A program made the position numbers and the translations under genes. 64,000 nucleotides of DNA from Euschistus heros (taxonomy: Eukaryota > Arthropoda > Insecta > Hemiptera > Pentatomidae). Of the stretch, positions 35,167-47,540 are shown one piece after another. The DNA lies in the NCBI GenBank assembly GCA_003667255.2, contig RCWM02000064.1, forward strand, positions 3,359,501-3,423,500. The letters are read 5' to 3'. The notes beneath the pieces are model-generated. The model saw nothing but the letters and a program-made list of their open reading frames with translations. It searched no databases and was not told where the DNA came from. Numbering within the stretch: position 1 is the first letter of the stretch; each line of letters starts with the position of its first letter.

Positions 35167-35760
35167 TAGTCCAGTAAAATAGACTCCAAAAGGCCGTTTT
35201 GAAGAAAAAACTGCGGAACTTTTATTCTCAACGGATCTTTATGTTCTTTGGGGTGCTGAATCCGAATCTGAAGTTTGCTACACCACGGCAACCATCGGCT
35301 TCATATTCAAAATCGCAAAAAACCGCAAAAAAAAACCCATTATTTTTTTTTTTTTCTATCTATAACAAGATAACGAACTTTTTTCGAAGGAAGTCTTCAA
35401 ATATAATTTGTAGCTGGGACTAGTACCTACATAATGCTAAAAAACGAAAAACGAAATCCGAAATCGGACCATTTTCGCGAAGTTACGTCGTTATTGGGAA
35501 AAAATGGAGAAATTGTCCAATTTGCCGTCAGTCCCAAAGCTCCGCGAAAACACGTTTTGTCGTACTCTTTTGGCTATAACTCTGAAACTATTTGTCCGAT
35601 ACAACATTACTTTTTTTCATATTAAACCTGATTAAATTTACTATAAGAAAAATTTTTAACCAAACTCTATAAAATGTACATGCCAGTAAAACGTACTATT
35701 GTAAAATCCTAGTGTTTTTTTTGGCACATTTGTCCCTCCCTCTAACTCCTCAAATATTTG
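35167..35760 (+). mobile_element. Third copy of the Academ-type terminus, truncated
   Basis: It starts TAGTCCAGTAAAATAGACTCC and follows the left palindrome arm (19294-19900) through AACTGCGGAACTT, CGGCAACCATCGGCTTCATAT and CGAAGTTACGT to TGGCACATTTGTC. It then stops at about 35760. There is no coding region. Its start fixes the outer terminus of the family at TAGTCCAG independently of the palindrome. Confidence 0.8.
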
Positions 35761-35764
35761 TTAT

Positions 35765-36490
35765 TTGTTTAATTATTGTTTACTTTTATAATTTTTCGAA
35801 ATTTTCATTTCGGATCGTGTAAATTCTATTTTGAGTCCCAAAACAACCTTTCGATGGAAATCTTATTTTAGATTTGTAGTTTGAGGCTGCTATAGTCATG
35901 ATAGATGTAGATGCTACCTGAAAAACAAAACAAAAACATTTGCATAGAAATTCGTATTTATGAGTTTCGACCGATGTTGTTCGTATAATTAAAATTTTGT
36001 TATATTATGCCAATATTTATATTTTATTATTCTATACTTGCCTATTAGTTGACTTTTCTTTAAAAAATACTAGAAAGTAGTTTTTTTGAACCTAAAATTG
36101 TAAATATCACATATATGGTTTAAATTCAAGGTGAATCAGCTGAGTAATTTGATTCAAAAGATGAATTGACTCAGATTCCCTCGCTTGACCATTTTTTGAG
36201 TAGACATCTTATCTAAATTATCTTAGAAAATAAATTGTAATCACCTCACAGAATGGAATTAACTCAAAAGGAAAATTTTAATCAGGCCATTTCACCATAA
36301 TTGGTTTCAGATTAATCCTTGCACCATTTTTTGTAACCATTATTAGTAACTCTATTAAGTTGGATGTGGAGATAGCTAATAAAGTCGACAAGACTAACCA
36401 AGAATACTATCCAATAATAGGTATTATTCTGTAATAATAGGTAACTTAAATGTGGAGGAAGAAACTAAACTACAAATCTATGAGTTAACT
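35765..36490. other. No gene seen
   Basis: AT-rich sequence between the Academ terminus fragment and a non-LTR fragment. Confidence 0.4.
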
Positions 36491-36499
36491 TCTTCTTCC

Positions 36500-37000
36500 A
36501 ATTGCTCAACAGATCATTTGTTGGTCCCTGTAGACTTCATTCGTCCGACCGAGATTCTACCCATTACTTCAAACCTTAGATTAGTACTGGTCTTACCAGC
36601 GTCTTAAATAATCGTAATTGCTAGTCCTTGACAGAAATTTACTTCTGAAGTATCTACCCATTCCAAAGAAACATCAGTTGGCTATGATTTTTTCCTCTCG
36701 ATTACCTTTGAGGTATCATTGTCTGCAGCTACTAATGTAGTAGCTAACTATTTCACATCGAAAGTATATCAGCCAACTGAATCTACCAGGACACTAAGTA
36801 TGCACATTATATATTTTGTCTTTGTTTCATTTACACATAGTCCTAGTCTTCTGGCTGTTTCCTCTAAAACCAGGAAGGCATCGCGCATTGCATTCTGGAA
36901 GCATCCCACAATACCAGGTCATTTGCATATCCAAGGATCTGAACCATTCTATTGGAAACTGTGTCTGTTGTCAAAATATGTGCATCTCACATAAGTTAGT
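36500..37000 (-). pseudogene. RTE-like reverse transcriptase fragment around motif C
   Basis: Minus-strand reading from 36990 gives Q-I-L-G-Y-A-N-D-L-V-L, a Y-A-D-D motif with the first Asp changed to Asn. After a frame change come F-L-V-L-E-E-T-A-R-R-L-G-L-C-V-N-E-T-K-T-K-Y and a decayed C-terminal region. Several stops. Both flanks are unrelated. Confidence 0.7.
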
Positions 37001-37066
37001 TTACTTCCCAATTATTAAATATAAAAGTGAAAGCTAGACAGTTTGCTGGACATATGCATAGTTCTT

Positions 37067-37228
37067 GATAGACATATAAGCCAGACCACAGGATGAATTA
37101 AATGAAACATTGAGATTTGATCAGGAGAATTTAACCCTCCAGTGGTCGTGTATGGGTTGATTACTAGAAAGGATAGACATATAAGCCAGACCACAGGATG
37201 AATTAAATGAAACATTGAGATTTGATCA
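37067..37228. repeat. Perfect 57-bp direct repeat across a piggyBac end
   Basis: The 57 bases at 37067-37123 are repeated without change at 37172-37228. Between them lies the left piggyBac terminus (TTAA at 37131). After the second copy the terminus sequence starts again (GGTCGTGTGGATGACG at 37237). Flank plus transposon end have therefore been duplicated recently. Confidence 0.9.
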
Positions 37229-38460
37229 CGTGTGGAGGTCGTGTGGATGACGATAATCATTCATTAAGTTATCCACTTTTTAAACGAAGCAACCTCTTTT
37301 TTGAGCCACTTTAATTTTTTGTAATTACATTATGTAGGATAAAAAATTAATTATACCCTTTAAACATTTTTTTTTTTTAAATTAATTAAGTATAGGAAAC
37401 ACAAATGCAATATATACAGGTAAAAACTTATAAAATGACAATTCTTCAATATTTAAAATTTATGTACATTTTTTTACATAATACAATAATACAATCTTAA
37501 TGCATATTTAATAGGAATACTTTATAATATTGTAAAAATAATTTTCTAAAACTAATAAATGAACAAACAAAGAAGTCACTCAAGGCATTCATCACAAACA
37601 TCTGAACAATGATCAAGGCATACCCACTTATAGCAACAAGTGCAGGATCTCCTTGTTGTTTTATTTCTTGTACGGCCATAAATGTGACACCTTCCCCTCA
37701 AACCAATGGGTCGTTTTTCGTCAGCCCTAAATTTTGGTAGTTCTACTTTGAGTAACATTGCTCCTCTTTTTCTTATTTCTTCTGGCACTTGAGGGATTCG
37801 GATGCATCTTTGAATTTGAGGTCTTATCAGATCCCAAGAAAATGCTTCTACAAATTCATCTCTTTTACTTTTTTCGAAGTTATTTGCTGAGTATGCAGCC
37901 AATGCATTTATTCCTGCGAAATTCAATAAATTGAAAAATATAACAACCAGCTTCTTGTGTTTTTTTCAACCGAACAGTTGCTACAAAGCTGGTCCACTAT
38001 ATTTACTCCAACTTTTGTGTGATTATAAAAGGTGACTATTTCAGGTTTTCTCTTTTCACCAATCAATTCTCGACTACTGAAATAGCTGTCGAAAATTATA
38101 ATTACGGGGAAGGTCGCGTGGATGACAAATGAAATAATTTATTAAAATAGCTCAATATTTAAAAAATAATACTAAAGAACATATAAACTAATTAAAAAAA
38201 GACTCTTAATGTATGAATTTTACAAATATTGAGATATAAAAACTAATAAAAGTACTTACATGGAAGGTCGCATGGAGGACCACTGTCATCCAAAGAAAAC
38301 AAAGAAGAATTACTCCTCACTACGTTAAGAACTGACTAACAGAGGATATAAGGCTCATCCCTATCCTTTCCCTCGCAGACTCATCACTTCCAAAACAAAT
38401 TAACAGTACCGATTCTAACAGCACAGGATGACGATTGTCATCCACGAGACCACTTGAGGG
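37135..38460 (-). mobile_element. piggyBac-type element with TTAA borders
   Basis: TTAA at 37131-37134 and 38461-38464 frames inverted ends CCCTCCAGTGGTCGTG and, on the other strand, CCCTCAAGTGGTCTCGTGGA. GTGGATGAC-type words recur inside each end (37243, 38113, 38278). The element carries only the 3' part of a transposase. Its left end is disturbed by the 57-bp duplication. A matching solo end is at 56432-56468. Confidence 0.8.
37576..38095 (-). pseudogene. piggyBac transposase, C-terminal part
   Basis: Upstream frame (about 38090-37940): F-D-S-Y-F-S-S, R-K-P-E-I-V-T-F-Y-N-H-T-K-V-G-V-N-I-V-D-Q-L. This is the conserved piggyBac segment before the last catalytic Asp (the usual K-G-V-D-x-x-D has become K-V-G-V-N-x-x-D). 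The frame 37926-37576 continues with N-A-L-A-A-Y and R-D-E-F-V-E-A-F and ends in a Cys-rich tail C-T-C-C..C-L-D-H-C..C-D-E-C. That tail is the zinc-binding C-terminus that contacts the transposon ends. The N-terminal two thirds are absent. Confidence 0.85.
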
Positions 38461-38464
38461 TTAA

Positions 38465-40000
38465 GGACCAGCAGCAGTAAAATAATGGCTGAATGACCGA
38501 AGAGATAATGTCCAATTGAAGAAATAAAAACCTCGAATGGAAAATAATATTTAAATAAAAAATAAATAATGAATAGGACAGAATATGGAGATATTTCAAA
38601 GTGTGGAGTATCCAAAAAAATAAATAAATACAATATGTGAAAGCAAATATTGTTAAAGATATCTCGTTTACACACATAATTTTTAATCAAATTTAACAAT
38701 AATATGCAGTACTGTATACATTCTGACAAGGCTCCATTGTTCCAGATCTATCTTCTAATGATCTTTTTTTTTTTTTAAATGGATATTTAAACAACTAGAA
38801 AATATGTCATAATCTTAACAGTGAAGAATGAGTTTTAATGCAAATTACTCAAGTCAAAGTTATAAAGCGTACACATGAGTGTATGCTTTACAACAAAGTA
38901 ATGGAAGTATTTACCCATAAAAGTTATATAAACATTTCAAAGTGATGAAACTAAAAGCATATCATGACCACTAAAAAATAAGATTTACTGATACTTATAC
39001 CTTGAATCAGACTGAAGAATTAATGATTACTTGCAGGCAAGGAACTGTTTCTTCAAAAACAACAGGGTTTGGCTGTTAAACTCTCTAAGGTGCTGAGTCA
39101 GGAGGCCTGCTTGATCTTTCATAACGTAAAGCCTTATATATAACAGCACTTTTTGATCAGCTTTGCTTATAGATGTTTAATAATTATTTAACAAGTAAAT
39201 GAACATCAATGCTCACTTACAGTTTTTATTGTACTTCTATCAAATGGCACTTGTTAAGGAATCAAAAGAGAACACGGGTGAAATTTTTTATTCTGAACAT
39301 TTTTTTTATTTTTGAAATTTGAATTTAGTATATTATATGTCAAAATCAATGAAAATAAAATATTTCCAATTGTTTTAATCTTAAACCTTACACTGATGCT
39401 TATTTTACATTGTGTGTTCAGTTTAAAGTTTTTTTTTGTTTTATTGCAATTTATTTTATTAAAGAAGTATACAGGCATATTGTATGTTTCAAGTCTGTCT
39501 TATTTAAGGGTTTTGGTGTTCGATAATAAATGTAAGGCCCTTTTAAAATAATTTAAACTAAGCCTACTTTAGGTTTTCTTCATTTCATTATTTTAAATAA
39601 ATATATTAATCAATCATATGATAAAATTATGTGTTTTATGATTCAGATATAGGTGCGATTCAGAACCAGTCCTAATGCAAGCAGAATGAAGCTCTTTCAA
39701 CTAGAGAGATATATGCTTTATTGAGACAATAAACAATAAACATAGTGCTGCCAAACTTTATTGGGTTGCTATAAACACAGCATACTCATCTATCCAATTA
39801 AAGACAACAATATAATGTAAAATTTAGTTATAGTTCTATAATATAATACCTAATACTAGACAAACTAATAACATTTTTTTTTTCTTTTTCTTTTTTCCCT
39901 TCCTCTTAATTTTTTTTATTTATTTTTCTATTATCTTATACATAACTTTAAAACACACACTATAACTTAAAAAAAAACATTACCTAACACTTTTTTTTTT
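38465..40000. other. AT-rich, no gene seen
   Basis: Short open frames here are low-complexity, hydrophobic translations of AT-rich DNA. A T-rich tract at 39990-40012 precedes the hAT reading frame. Confidence 0.5.
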
Positions 40001-40016
40001 TTTATTGTTTTTACAG

Positions 40017-42790
40017 ATGCCAAAATCATCATCTTCCGGAAGTGCTCTATGGTATCATTTCAATAAAATAGAGGCTTATCAAACACAATGTATTTATTGC
40101 AAGGCTATGATGAGCACCACTGAAGAGAGTTTAAGTAATCTGAAGAGGTATTTGAAAAGAAAGCATACTTTTGTGGAACTAGAGAGAACAGATTCTCGTT
40201 CTCCATCACAGATTTCAAGACATCTTGAAATAAGCCCCTCAACTTCAGCTGAATCTTTCACCCCAGTTTCAGCCTCAGCCTCTTTTGTTTTGGCTACAGG
40301 AAACAGGAGTAGGAATTCCAATGAACCTTCTTCATCGATTGATTTGAGGATATCTACCCCTGTATCTGGTTATTTCAGGATTTACCCAATCCTCTATGAT
40401 AAGTTTTGTCAATAATATTAAGCCCCTTGCAGTTTCTAAAAGTAAAGAAATTAATATCCAGTTGCTTAAAATGGTGTGCAAAGAGTACCATCCCTTTAGC
40501 ATTGTGGAAGGTAAGGAATTTAGGAAATTCATTTCCTTCTTTGTCCTAATTACCTCCTCCCAAGTAAGAAAACATCATCAAATACTCTGCTTCCACAATT
40601 AGCAAATCAATTGCAGGATAATTTGTGAGGCAAGTTGAATTCCATTTCAGCAGTCGCTTTAACCACTGATGGGTGGACTTCCATAAATAACTTAAATAAG
40701 TTTTTTAACTGTAATGCCCATTATTTTAACAGGGACATGAAGTTATGTACAAGGTTATTAGATGTGAAGAATTTTCTTCAAGGCACACCACTGAAAACTT
40801 AGCAGATTTCTTAAAAAAAGAAACAACTCAGTGGCAAATCCAAGAAAAAATTGTGGTAATTGTCACTGACAATGCATCTAACATTGTTGCTACAGTCAAA
40901 CATTGCAAATGAACTCACATCCTTTATTGAGGATGTATCAGAAAAAATTAAATCCATAATACAATATTTTAAAAGAAATGCGTTTGCATTTAATAAATTT
41001 AAAGAAACACAGGCAATATGCCAGTGTTAAAATTAAAACAAAAAGTCCCAACACGTGAAACTCACTTTTTGACAAGCTTGTCCGAGTTTTTGATGACAGA
41101 GTGCCCATAATTTCCACTTTTACTGTTTTGTGAAATGATGATCTAACAAGGGGACGTTTTGAGTTGCAACTCAGATTTGAATGCCAATTTTTGTGTAGGT
41201 AGTAGGCACCTATAATAGTGCAAAACTAGAGCTATAGCTGGCTGTCAATGAGTATTGGGAGCCGAGAAAAAAAATATATATATGAAAATCACGTATTATT
41301 TTTTTTCTCAGCTCTCAGTCAAGATAGAGAAATGATTCTTTCACGTTTATTTGCAGTTATGTATGATATTTGAAATAAAAATACTTTGGTTATACTCAAG
41401 ACACTACCCGGCTTTAGGGTGCTCAAAAACTCCAAAAAAGTGATAAAATTCGAAGGAAATCCGCTGTAAATCAGTGGAAATTTTTTTTCATGAACAACTA
41501 GCCTCAAATCTCGATTTAAAGCAACATAAAACCCTTATATGTGAAATTTTATCAAAATAAAAAAAATATTGATTTTTCACCTCTTTCAAGGAGGATAAAA
41601 TTTTGAAGTTGAGATTTCATCAACAATTTCTAACGGCCATAACAACTGCTATGTTTAACTGATTACAATAGTAATAGGATCACAAGAATCAGCATACATT
41701 CTGCTTTTTATCCATGCATATAAGATTGGGTTTACTCCAGGTTTTAGTGGACAAAAACTGATGTCAATGAAAAAATCCGAAGTCAGCTTGAGATTTCTCA
41801 TAAGGGGAAATCCTGCGACCTCCGTATTTGGGCTAAACTATGCAGTTTTACAGCTTCTAGATGACCTTTAAATTTATTTTCAATCGAAGGCGAAATATGT
41901 GAGATAGTGCAAATTATTTAAATTTTTTAAAGAAATTGCATCATTTCAGTATCTTGCCTTCTAAAATCCTACAAAATTTTAAAGGTAAAAAAAAATAATT
42001 TTTGATTTCGACAAAATTTAGTTTCTACATGTTTTTTGAGACGAGGATACTAAAAATAATATCAGTTTTTAGTTTAAAATTTTCCTCACCCATATTTTAA
42101 TTTCAAATAGCATACATAACTGCAAGTAAACGTTAAAGAATCATTTCTCTATCTTGACTGAGAGCTGAGAAAAAAAATAAAACGTGATTTTCATTTTTTT
42201 TTTTTTTTTTTTTTTCTCGGCTCCTAATGCTCATTGGCGGCTATAACTCTAGTTTTGCACTACTATAGGTCCCTACTACCTACACAAAAATCGGCATTCA
42301 AATCTGTGAGTTACAACTCAAAACGTCCCCTTGTAAGATAACATCGGAAGAGTGGGATGTCGTAAAATATTCAATAAAATTATTTGAAATATTTTACGAA
42401 ATCGCCAAAGAAATGAGTGTTGAGCAAAGCGTATCATTGTCCAAAACAGACGTTTTGACTCGCACACTCACTAAATTCCCTTTTAATTTTAAAAATCAGG
42501 AGGGTAAACAGGAGGGGATGACCAAAAAAAATGTTAAAAGGTGTTGAGGATCGGCCAGTTAATGTTGTGGATATTGTTGGCCAAGCAACATTACTTGATC
42601 CGCGATTAAAAAAAAAAACAGCTTCAAAGCAGGCAGCACAAAATATGTGCAAGCATATGAAGGAGTTGTTAATAAAGTTAGGCAACAATCATCTCTAGAA
42701 AAACGTAATGAACCTGCTTCATTAACTTCTCTTTCAACATTAGTCCCATTATCATCATTTGATCGGTAAATATAATAATAAAAATAATAA
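40017..42790 (+). pseudogene. hAT-family (ZBED-like) transposase gene, interrupted
   Basis: ATG at 40017 directly follows a pyrimidine tract ending TTTTTACAG, so it may be a 3' exon. Residues near the start form a BED zinc finger: S-A-L-W-Y-H-F, C-I-Y-C, L..L-K-R-K-H. Then come L-L-K-M-V-C..P-F-S-I-V-E-G (40440-40510), L-T-T-D-G-W-T-S (about 40660) and V-I-V-T-D-N-A-S-N-I (about 40860). These are the hAT catalytic-core landmarks with two Asp. At 41147 a 1.2-kb element is inserted. The gene resumes at 42340 with T-S-E-E-W-D-V-V and ends near A-T-L-L-D-P-R-L-K (42590). Stops and frameshifts throughout. No hAT terminal repeats or 8-bp duplication were found. Confidence 0.82.
41147..42333. mobile_element. 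TIR element with long inverted repeats and TAA duplication, inserted in the hAT gene
   Basis: Ends are CAAGGGGACGTTTTGAGTT and its inverse, with TAA on both sides (41144-41146 and 42334-42336). The inverted repeats extend for about 230 bp with short mismatches (GGCATTCAAAT, GTAGGTAGTAGG, CTAGAG..ATAG, GAGAAATGATTCTTT). A TAA target is what PIF/Harbinger elements use, but no transposase is present, so the superfamily is inferred. Removing it re-joins the hAT reading frame region. Confidence 0.8.
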
Positions 42791-42899
42791 ATAAATAATA
42801 ATAATAAAAATTTGATCGGTTACAGGTAGCTCTGACCTATGCCCTTACAAAGTTACTTTAAAGTTAAGTTACAAAGTTACTTACTTCACTGTGATCAAT

Positions 42900-45020
42900 A
42901 ATGCTATTATTAATATTCTAGTAAACCTGGTTTGCTTTTGGAATTCTATTGGCTGTTTCTTGGTCAACCTTATCAGATCTATTTATTATGGTTCCCAAGA
43001 AGTTTCACTCATTAACTACATCTAGGACCTCCCCGTTACAATATATTTAAACATGTTCTTCTTCGCTCCGTGAGGAAATTAGAATCTTGCTTTTTGAATT
43101 ATTAATAGACAGTCCTTTCTGTAGAAGCTCTTCCTCCCATTCCACCTTTGCCTGTTGTAGCTTTTCTTTGGAATAAGCAATTAAGACAATATCATCCGCA
43201 TATGAGATACTCTATACGAGTACTATCCGCATTTTCCATTTTCCATTTGCAGTCCATGGTTTTCTTCGCTGAAATATTTTGTGTACTTCATCCATTAGAA
43301 TGATGAATAGGAGAGGGCTGAGGTTGTCTCCCTGTCTGACTCTTCTATCAAGAGGAAACGGTTCGGATTCCATGTCATTGATTCTTAAGAATCTCATCGC
43401 ATTGCTGTACGTCGATTTTATTGCTTGATCAGTAATAAATTTATCGCGCCAAGAGCATTCCATATTTCATTCCTAAGCACATAATTGAACGCTGCTTCTA
43501 GGTCAAGAAAAGCCAAAAAAAAATGTTTTTATCTCTGTCCCATGCTTTTTCGGCAATATTTCTGAAGACGAAGATGTAATCCTGGAAAGGTAGACCCAGC
43601 TTCCCGAGCGAAAGCCTTCCTGATCATCCTCAAGTTGGCTCTCCACAGTACTTCTCAACCTTTTTACTAAGATAGAGGTGTACATTCTATTAGCTACAAA
43701 CATTAAGCTTATTGTTCTGTAATTTTCGCATAAAGGAAAACTTCCTTTCTTATGTATTGGGATTATAGCGCTGTGTTAGCAGTTTTGTTAAGGACTTATT
43801 TTCTTGCTATCCCATACCGCTTGAAACAATCCTTTCATTGCCTTTCGGAGCTCTTTACCATCATACTTCAGGAATACAGGGGTTATGCCATCACTCCCCG
43901 CTGCTTTGTTTACTTTTACTCTTTCTATAGCATGTTTAATCTCATCTTCTTCTATACATTCTTGGCTTTCTTCTATTGCCGATTGTGCATATGGCACTGT
44001 AGCACCACGTTCCTCCGAAAAAAAGATCTTACAACGCAAAGATCGTAATAACGCTTCCACCGATCCAAAATGTCATCCAAGATAGTAACTATATTCCCTC
44101 CTTCATCTTTTGTGTTCCTGACCGGTTTTTTTGGTATTTAATTTAAGAAACTCTACGTTCTGACTGGACTGCTTGGTATTTCTTCTGTTATTTTCATGTA
44201 GGCTCTTTCCGAATTCATTCCACGTTATTATTTTTTCTAAAATCAGCTATCAAAAGTAGCTGATCCGTGCCTAACATGCACATATTCACTCTCACATTCT
44301 CTGCTCCTCTGATCACTTTTATATCAATAAAGAATCGTCTTATTTCTCTATATTTCATTGTTGACAATATACCATTTCTGTCAAGACCAGAGAAGATTAC
44401 TTTATATACATTTTTGTGAGGAAAAGAATCACCAATGAGCATTCCATACAGAAGCCAATCAAGAGTTGGCTGTTTTTATTCTTGGTTCTCTCACCTCCGT
44501 GGCACATGACACCGAGACCAGACTTCCTCACATAACATCCTGTCCTTGGGTTGAAATCTCCACTCAAAATGCCATACCTTCCTATATCTCTGCATTTATC
44601 AAGGGTTCTTTGCAGACAAGCATAGATCTCTTTCTCCATGATTCCGATGTATTCCTGGTCAACTGGTGCATACATTTGAATAAGAGATTTCTTTCCAACA
44701 CTCATTTGGAGATTTGTTACTTTTATCCGCAGGATATAGGCTCCCAGTCTTCCAGCTTACTAAACATACTTGGAATCATAACAATACCGACTCCTTCTTT
44801 AGCAAATTTTCCTTTGGAACCCTGAAATATATTAGAACATATTCACTCTCAAGTTTACATTCCCCGCTTTCTGTCTTTTTATCTCACTGGTGCCCAGAAT
44901 GTCCACTTTGTACCTTTCCATTTCCTCTACAAGTTCCATCTCTTTTCCTGTTAGTGTCTTAATGTTCCGGTTTACTTATCTTATGCCCATTTCCGTTCCA
45001 GATCGTTTCCGTTTAGGCAT
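42900..45020 (-). pseudogene. Non-LTR retrotransposon ORF2 (endonuclease + reverse transcriptase), nearly full length
   Basis: Minus strand from about 44990: N-I-K-T-L-T, E-M-E-R-Y-K-V-D-I-L-G-T-S-E-I-K (endonuclease start), Q-M-Y-A-P-V-D, L-S-G-D-F-N-P-R-T-G (catalytic GDFN; 44705-44397) and F-S-G-L-D-R-N-G-I-L-S-T (44442-44215). RT follows: N-K-A-A-G-S-D-G-I-T-P (44060-43788), A-N-R-M-Y-T-S-I-L and D-D-Q-E-G-F-R (43703-43503), V-R-Q-G-D-N-L-S-P-L-L-F (43463-43212), then I-Y-A-D-D-I-V-L-I-A in another frame near 43200. The C-terminus fades at about 42900. At least five frame changes. CR1- or RTE-like by motif style; the clade is not resolved. Confidence 0.85.
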
Positions 45021-45294
45021 TCCGAGGCCATCTTTATTGCTCTGAACCAAAAATACTTCTCTGTGAATGATTGGCCCACAGTACAGTCCCGTTAGCTCGG
45101 TGAAACTAGCCATCCAAAGTCTCAAAAAGGGAAGGTGGTTATAAGGATCTAGAAAGGCATAAAAATGATGGTGGATAGAGTAGTACTAAGGGACATGATT
45201 CTTCCCAGGTAATGGGTATAGGAAAAATCAAGAGCTCACGTGGGTAGGGTTGCTAGGTCGATGAAGTAGATCTGTTCTTTACTGGGATTCTGAA

Positions 45295-45549
45295 AAAGTA
45301 TCTACCCACTTGAGGTATGCATAATGGTATAGATAGGATCAATACAGTTAGAATTGATGAATTAATTTCCACTTCTGTTGGGATTATTTTATTATAATAC
45401 TAGTTTAATAGAGATCTGAGAGAAATCTTTTACTGACGACGAATTCAACTTCAACTGAAGATGAATGTTTAGCATTTGAAACTAGTATTATAATAAAATA
45501 AGCCCAATAGAAGTGGCAATTAATTCATCAATCCTAAAAGTATCTACCC
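45295..45549. repeat. Fold-back repeat flanked by a 13-bp direct repeat
   Basis: AAAGTATCTACCC occurs at 45295-45307 and 45537-45549. Between them lie inverted arms of about 60 bp (45345-45405 and 45474-45537) beginning TAGAATTGATGAATTAAT and its inverse and including TTATTTTATTATAATACTAG, around a loop of about 70 bp. A diverged copy of one arm is at 16712-16780. This looks like a small non-autonomous insertion. Confidence 0.65.
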
Positions 45550-47379
45550 GCTACCCAATTAAAACACTTCAAGCTGATTTCAACTCTTTTTATGGGAGGA
45601 TGGGAGGAAATGGCAATTTAATTGCTTTATTGTATGATAAATTTGTTACTGATACATTCAGTTATAGTGTTTATATGTTGGTTTTTTCAACTTCTTAAAT
45701 GACATTTTTAAATAATAGTCGGTAGAGTTGTTTTTTCTTTCACTGGGTAATTTTAGATTACTTCATATTGTAGGCACTATGTTATTGAAATCAATGTTTA
45801 TTTCACTTTCTCTTTTTACCCGTACCCTGGCAAGGGGAACTATTGTTCTTTTCAACTGTGGTCAAAATATATGAAGTCACTAGTTCGATAGAGATCTCGC
45901 AAACAGTTCAAAAGAATTCTAATGTTTCTGTTTTTGCCAGGAAAAAAATTATCATGTAATTTGGATTAACCCGCTACACTTCGTATTGATGTTTTACCTA
46001 CACACACAATCTGGATCAAGTTTGCGCATAATCAGTGTTATAATTCTCGTATACTGAAGAAAGGTACAAGGTGATGATGCTTTCCTCAATGCGTCAAAGC
46101 GTAAATTGTTTACTCTGACATCTATAAGTAACGCTATATGTACACGGTTGATTCTTCTTTTCTAAATATTAATCTCACTACCAATGTTTAAACCTATTAA
46201 ATGTATTCCTATAATTTCAGTAATATTCGTTGGTGGTGCTGTCAGAATGTCATTATGCACATTGTATAAAAAAGAAAACATCATATAGTTCTAATTTGGC
46301 ATGCTATTATCGCATTATGAACAATGTTAAACACGTGACCACAGTCTCGAAATAGTACAAATGGTATCATAGCAATTAACATTGTGGCACATAACACATT
46401 TTTTTAAATTATATTTTTAGGCTTTAGCTAGACGCCATTTGTCAACTTTAAAATAATATTTATTTTAAACGATTGTTTCTTTATCATAATAAATGAAAAG
46501 TTTATGCTTTTTTATAATTTAATTCCAGTGGATTTTATAAAATGGTATAACACTTCTAGTAAAGTATTAGGGTTTGATGTTATATCTATATAAGAAGGGA
46601 TGCATTTATTAATATTTTTTTTATTTTATTTAGAATTATTATATGTTTAGGATCGTCCTTGACTTCGCATAATTTTATATGTAGTTAATATCGCTGTATC
46701 ACACTCTCAACATAAACAAAATTAGTTTAGGTTGAAATCAAATTATATAAGTGATTTATAATATTACTTTGCAATAAATAAAAATTTATAACGATATACT
46801 ACTCTGGGGAATGATCTTATCCTCTACATCGTTGGCTAATTATGAATACAAAGAAAACATATAGTCATCGCAGTTAAAAAAATATAAACTCATAAGAAAT
46901 TATGTGTTAATACTATATATAAGCCTAATTTATTTGAAAATATGTTTAACATAATACTCAACGAAATATTAATTCAAACTGAATATTCTTATATTCTCAG
47001 TATGGCCGAAATCGTTTAATAAGTTATATCTTGAGGTGGATTTCCTTCAGGTTTGATTTGATTACCACGATGATTTTAGTTATTTCCTTATTATTTAGTT
47101 TTTTTCGAGTGTTTGTGTTATCATAGAAGTAAATCTGTTCTAACCTGAATTAACTGATTATACAAATTAACAAATTCATTATACGCAAAACAAAACAACA
47201 GCTGTTAATTGGAGTAATTTAAACATTGGACTGATGAAAATCTATTTTATAAGTTTCCTCATAAAACTAAAAATTCGGGCTGCTTGAAAGGATCTCATAT
47301 ATCTACAAGAAACCACCAACTTTCTGTTTTGGATGAAGTCTAAGTTACTACAATGTTGACAATATCATTCTGGTAAAAA
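45550..47379. other. No gene seen; upstream region of the 47.5-kb exon
   Basis: AT-rich and without legible transposon coding sequence. It lies 5' of the proposed first exon. No clear TATA/Inr pair could be chosen. Confidence 0.45.
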
Positions 47380-47540
47380 CAAGGTTCGAGGTGGCATCAC
47401 CAGAGCGTGCTGCTTATACACTGTGCTAACTCCTTGCGGGCCCGTGCTACAGTCGTGTTACTAAGTGTCCGGTAGTTTTGAGTGTTGTGTTTGTTCTGTT
47501 AATGGTTTTACCGCAGTTCTATTCATAATGGATGATTTGG
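47380..47540 (+). CDS. Proposed first exon of a multi-exon host gene (coding part 47528-47540)
   Basis: A locally GC-richer leader (47385-47470) ends in ATG GAT GAT TTG G, followed at once by a GTAGGTTTAT donor at 47541. The exon ends after the first base of a codon (phase 1). All five downstream exons listed below begin with AT and accept a phase-1 donor, giving M-D-D-L-D and then the next exon. The ATG context, ATA ATG G, is acceptable. The exon is proposed from splice signals and phase only; the 5' end is not determined. Confidence 0.5.
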
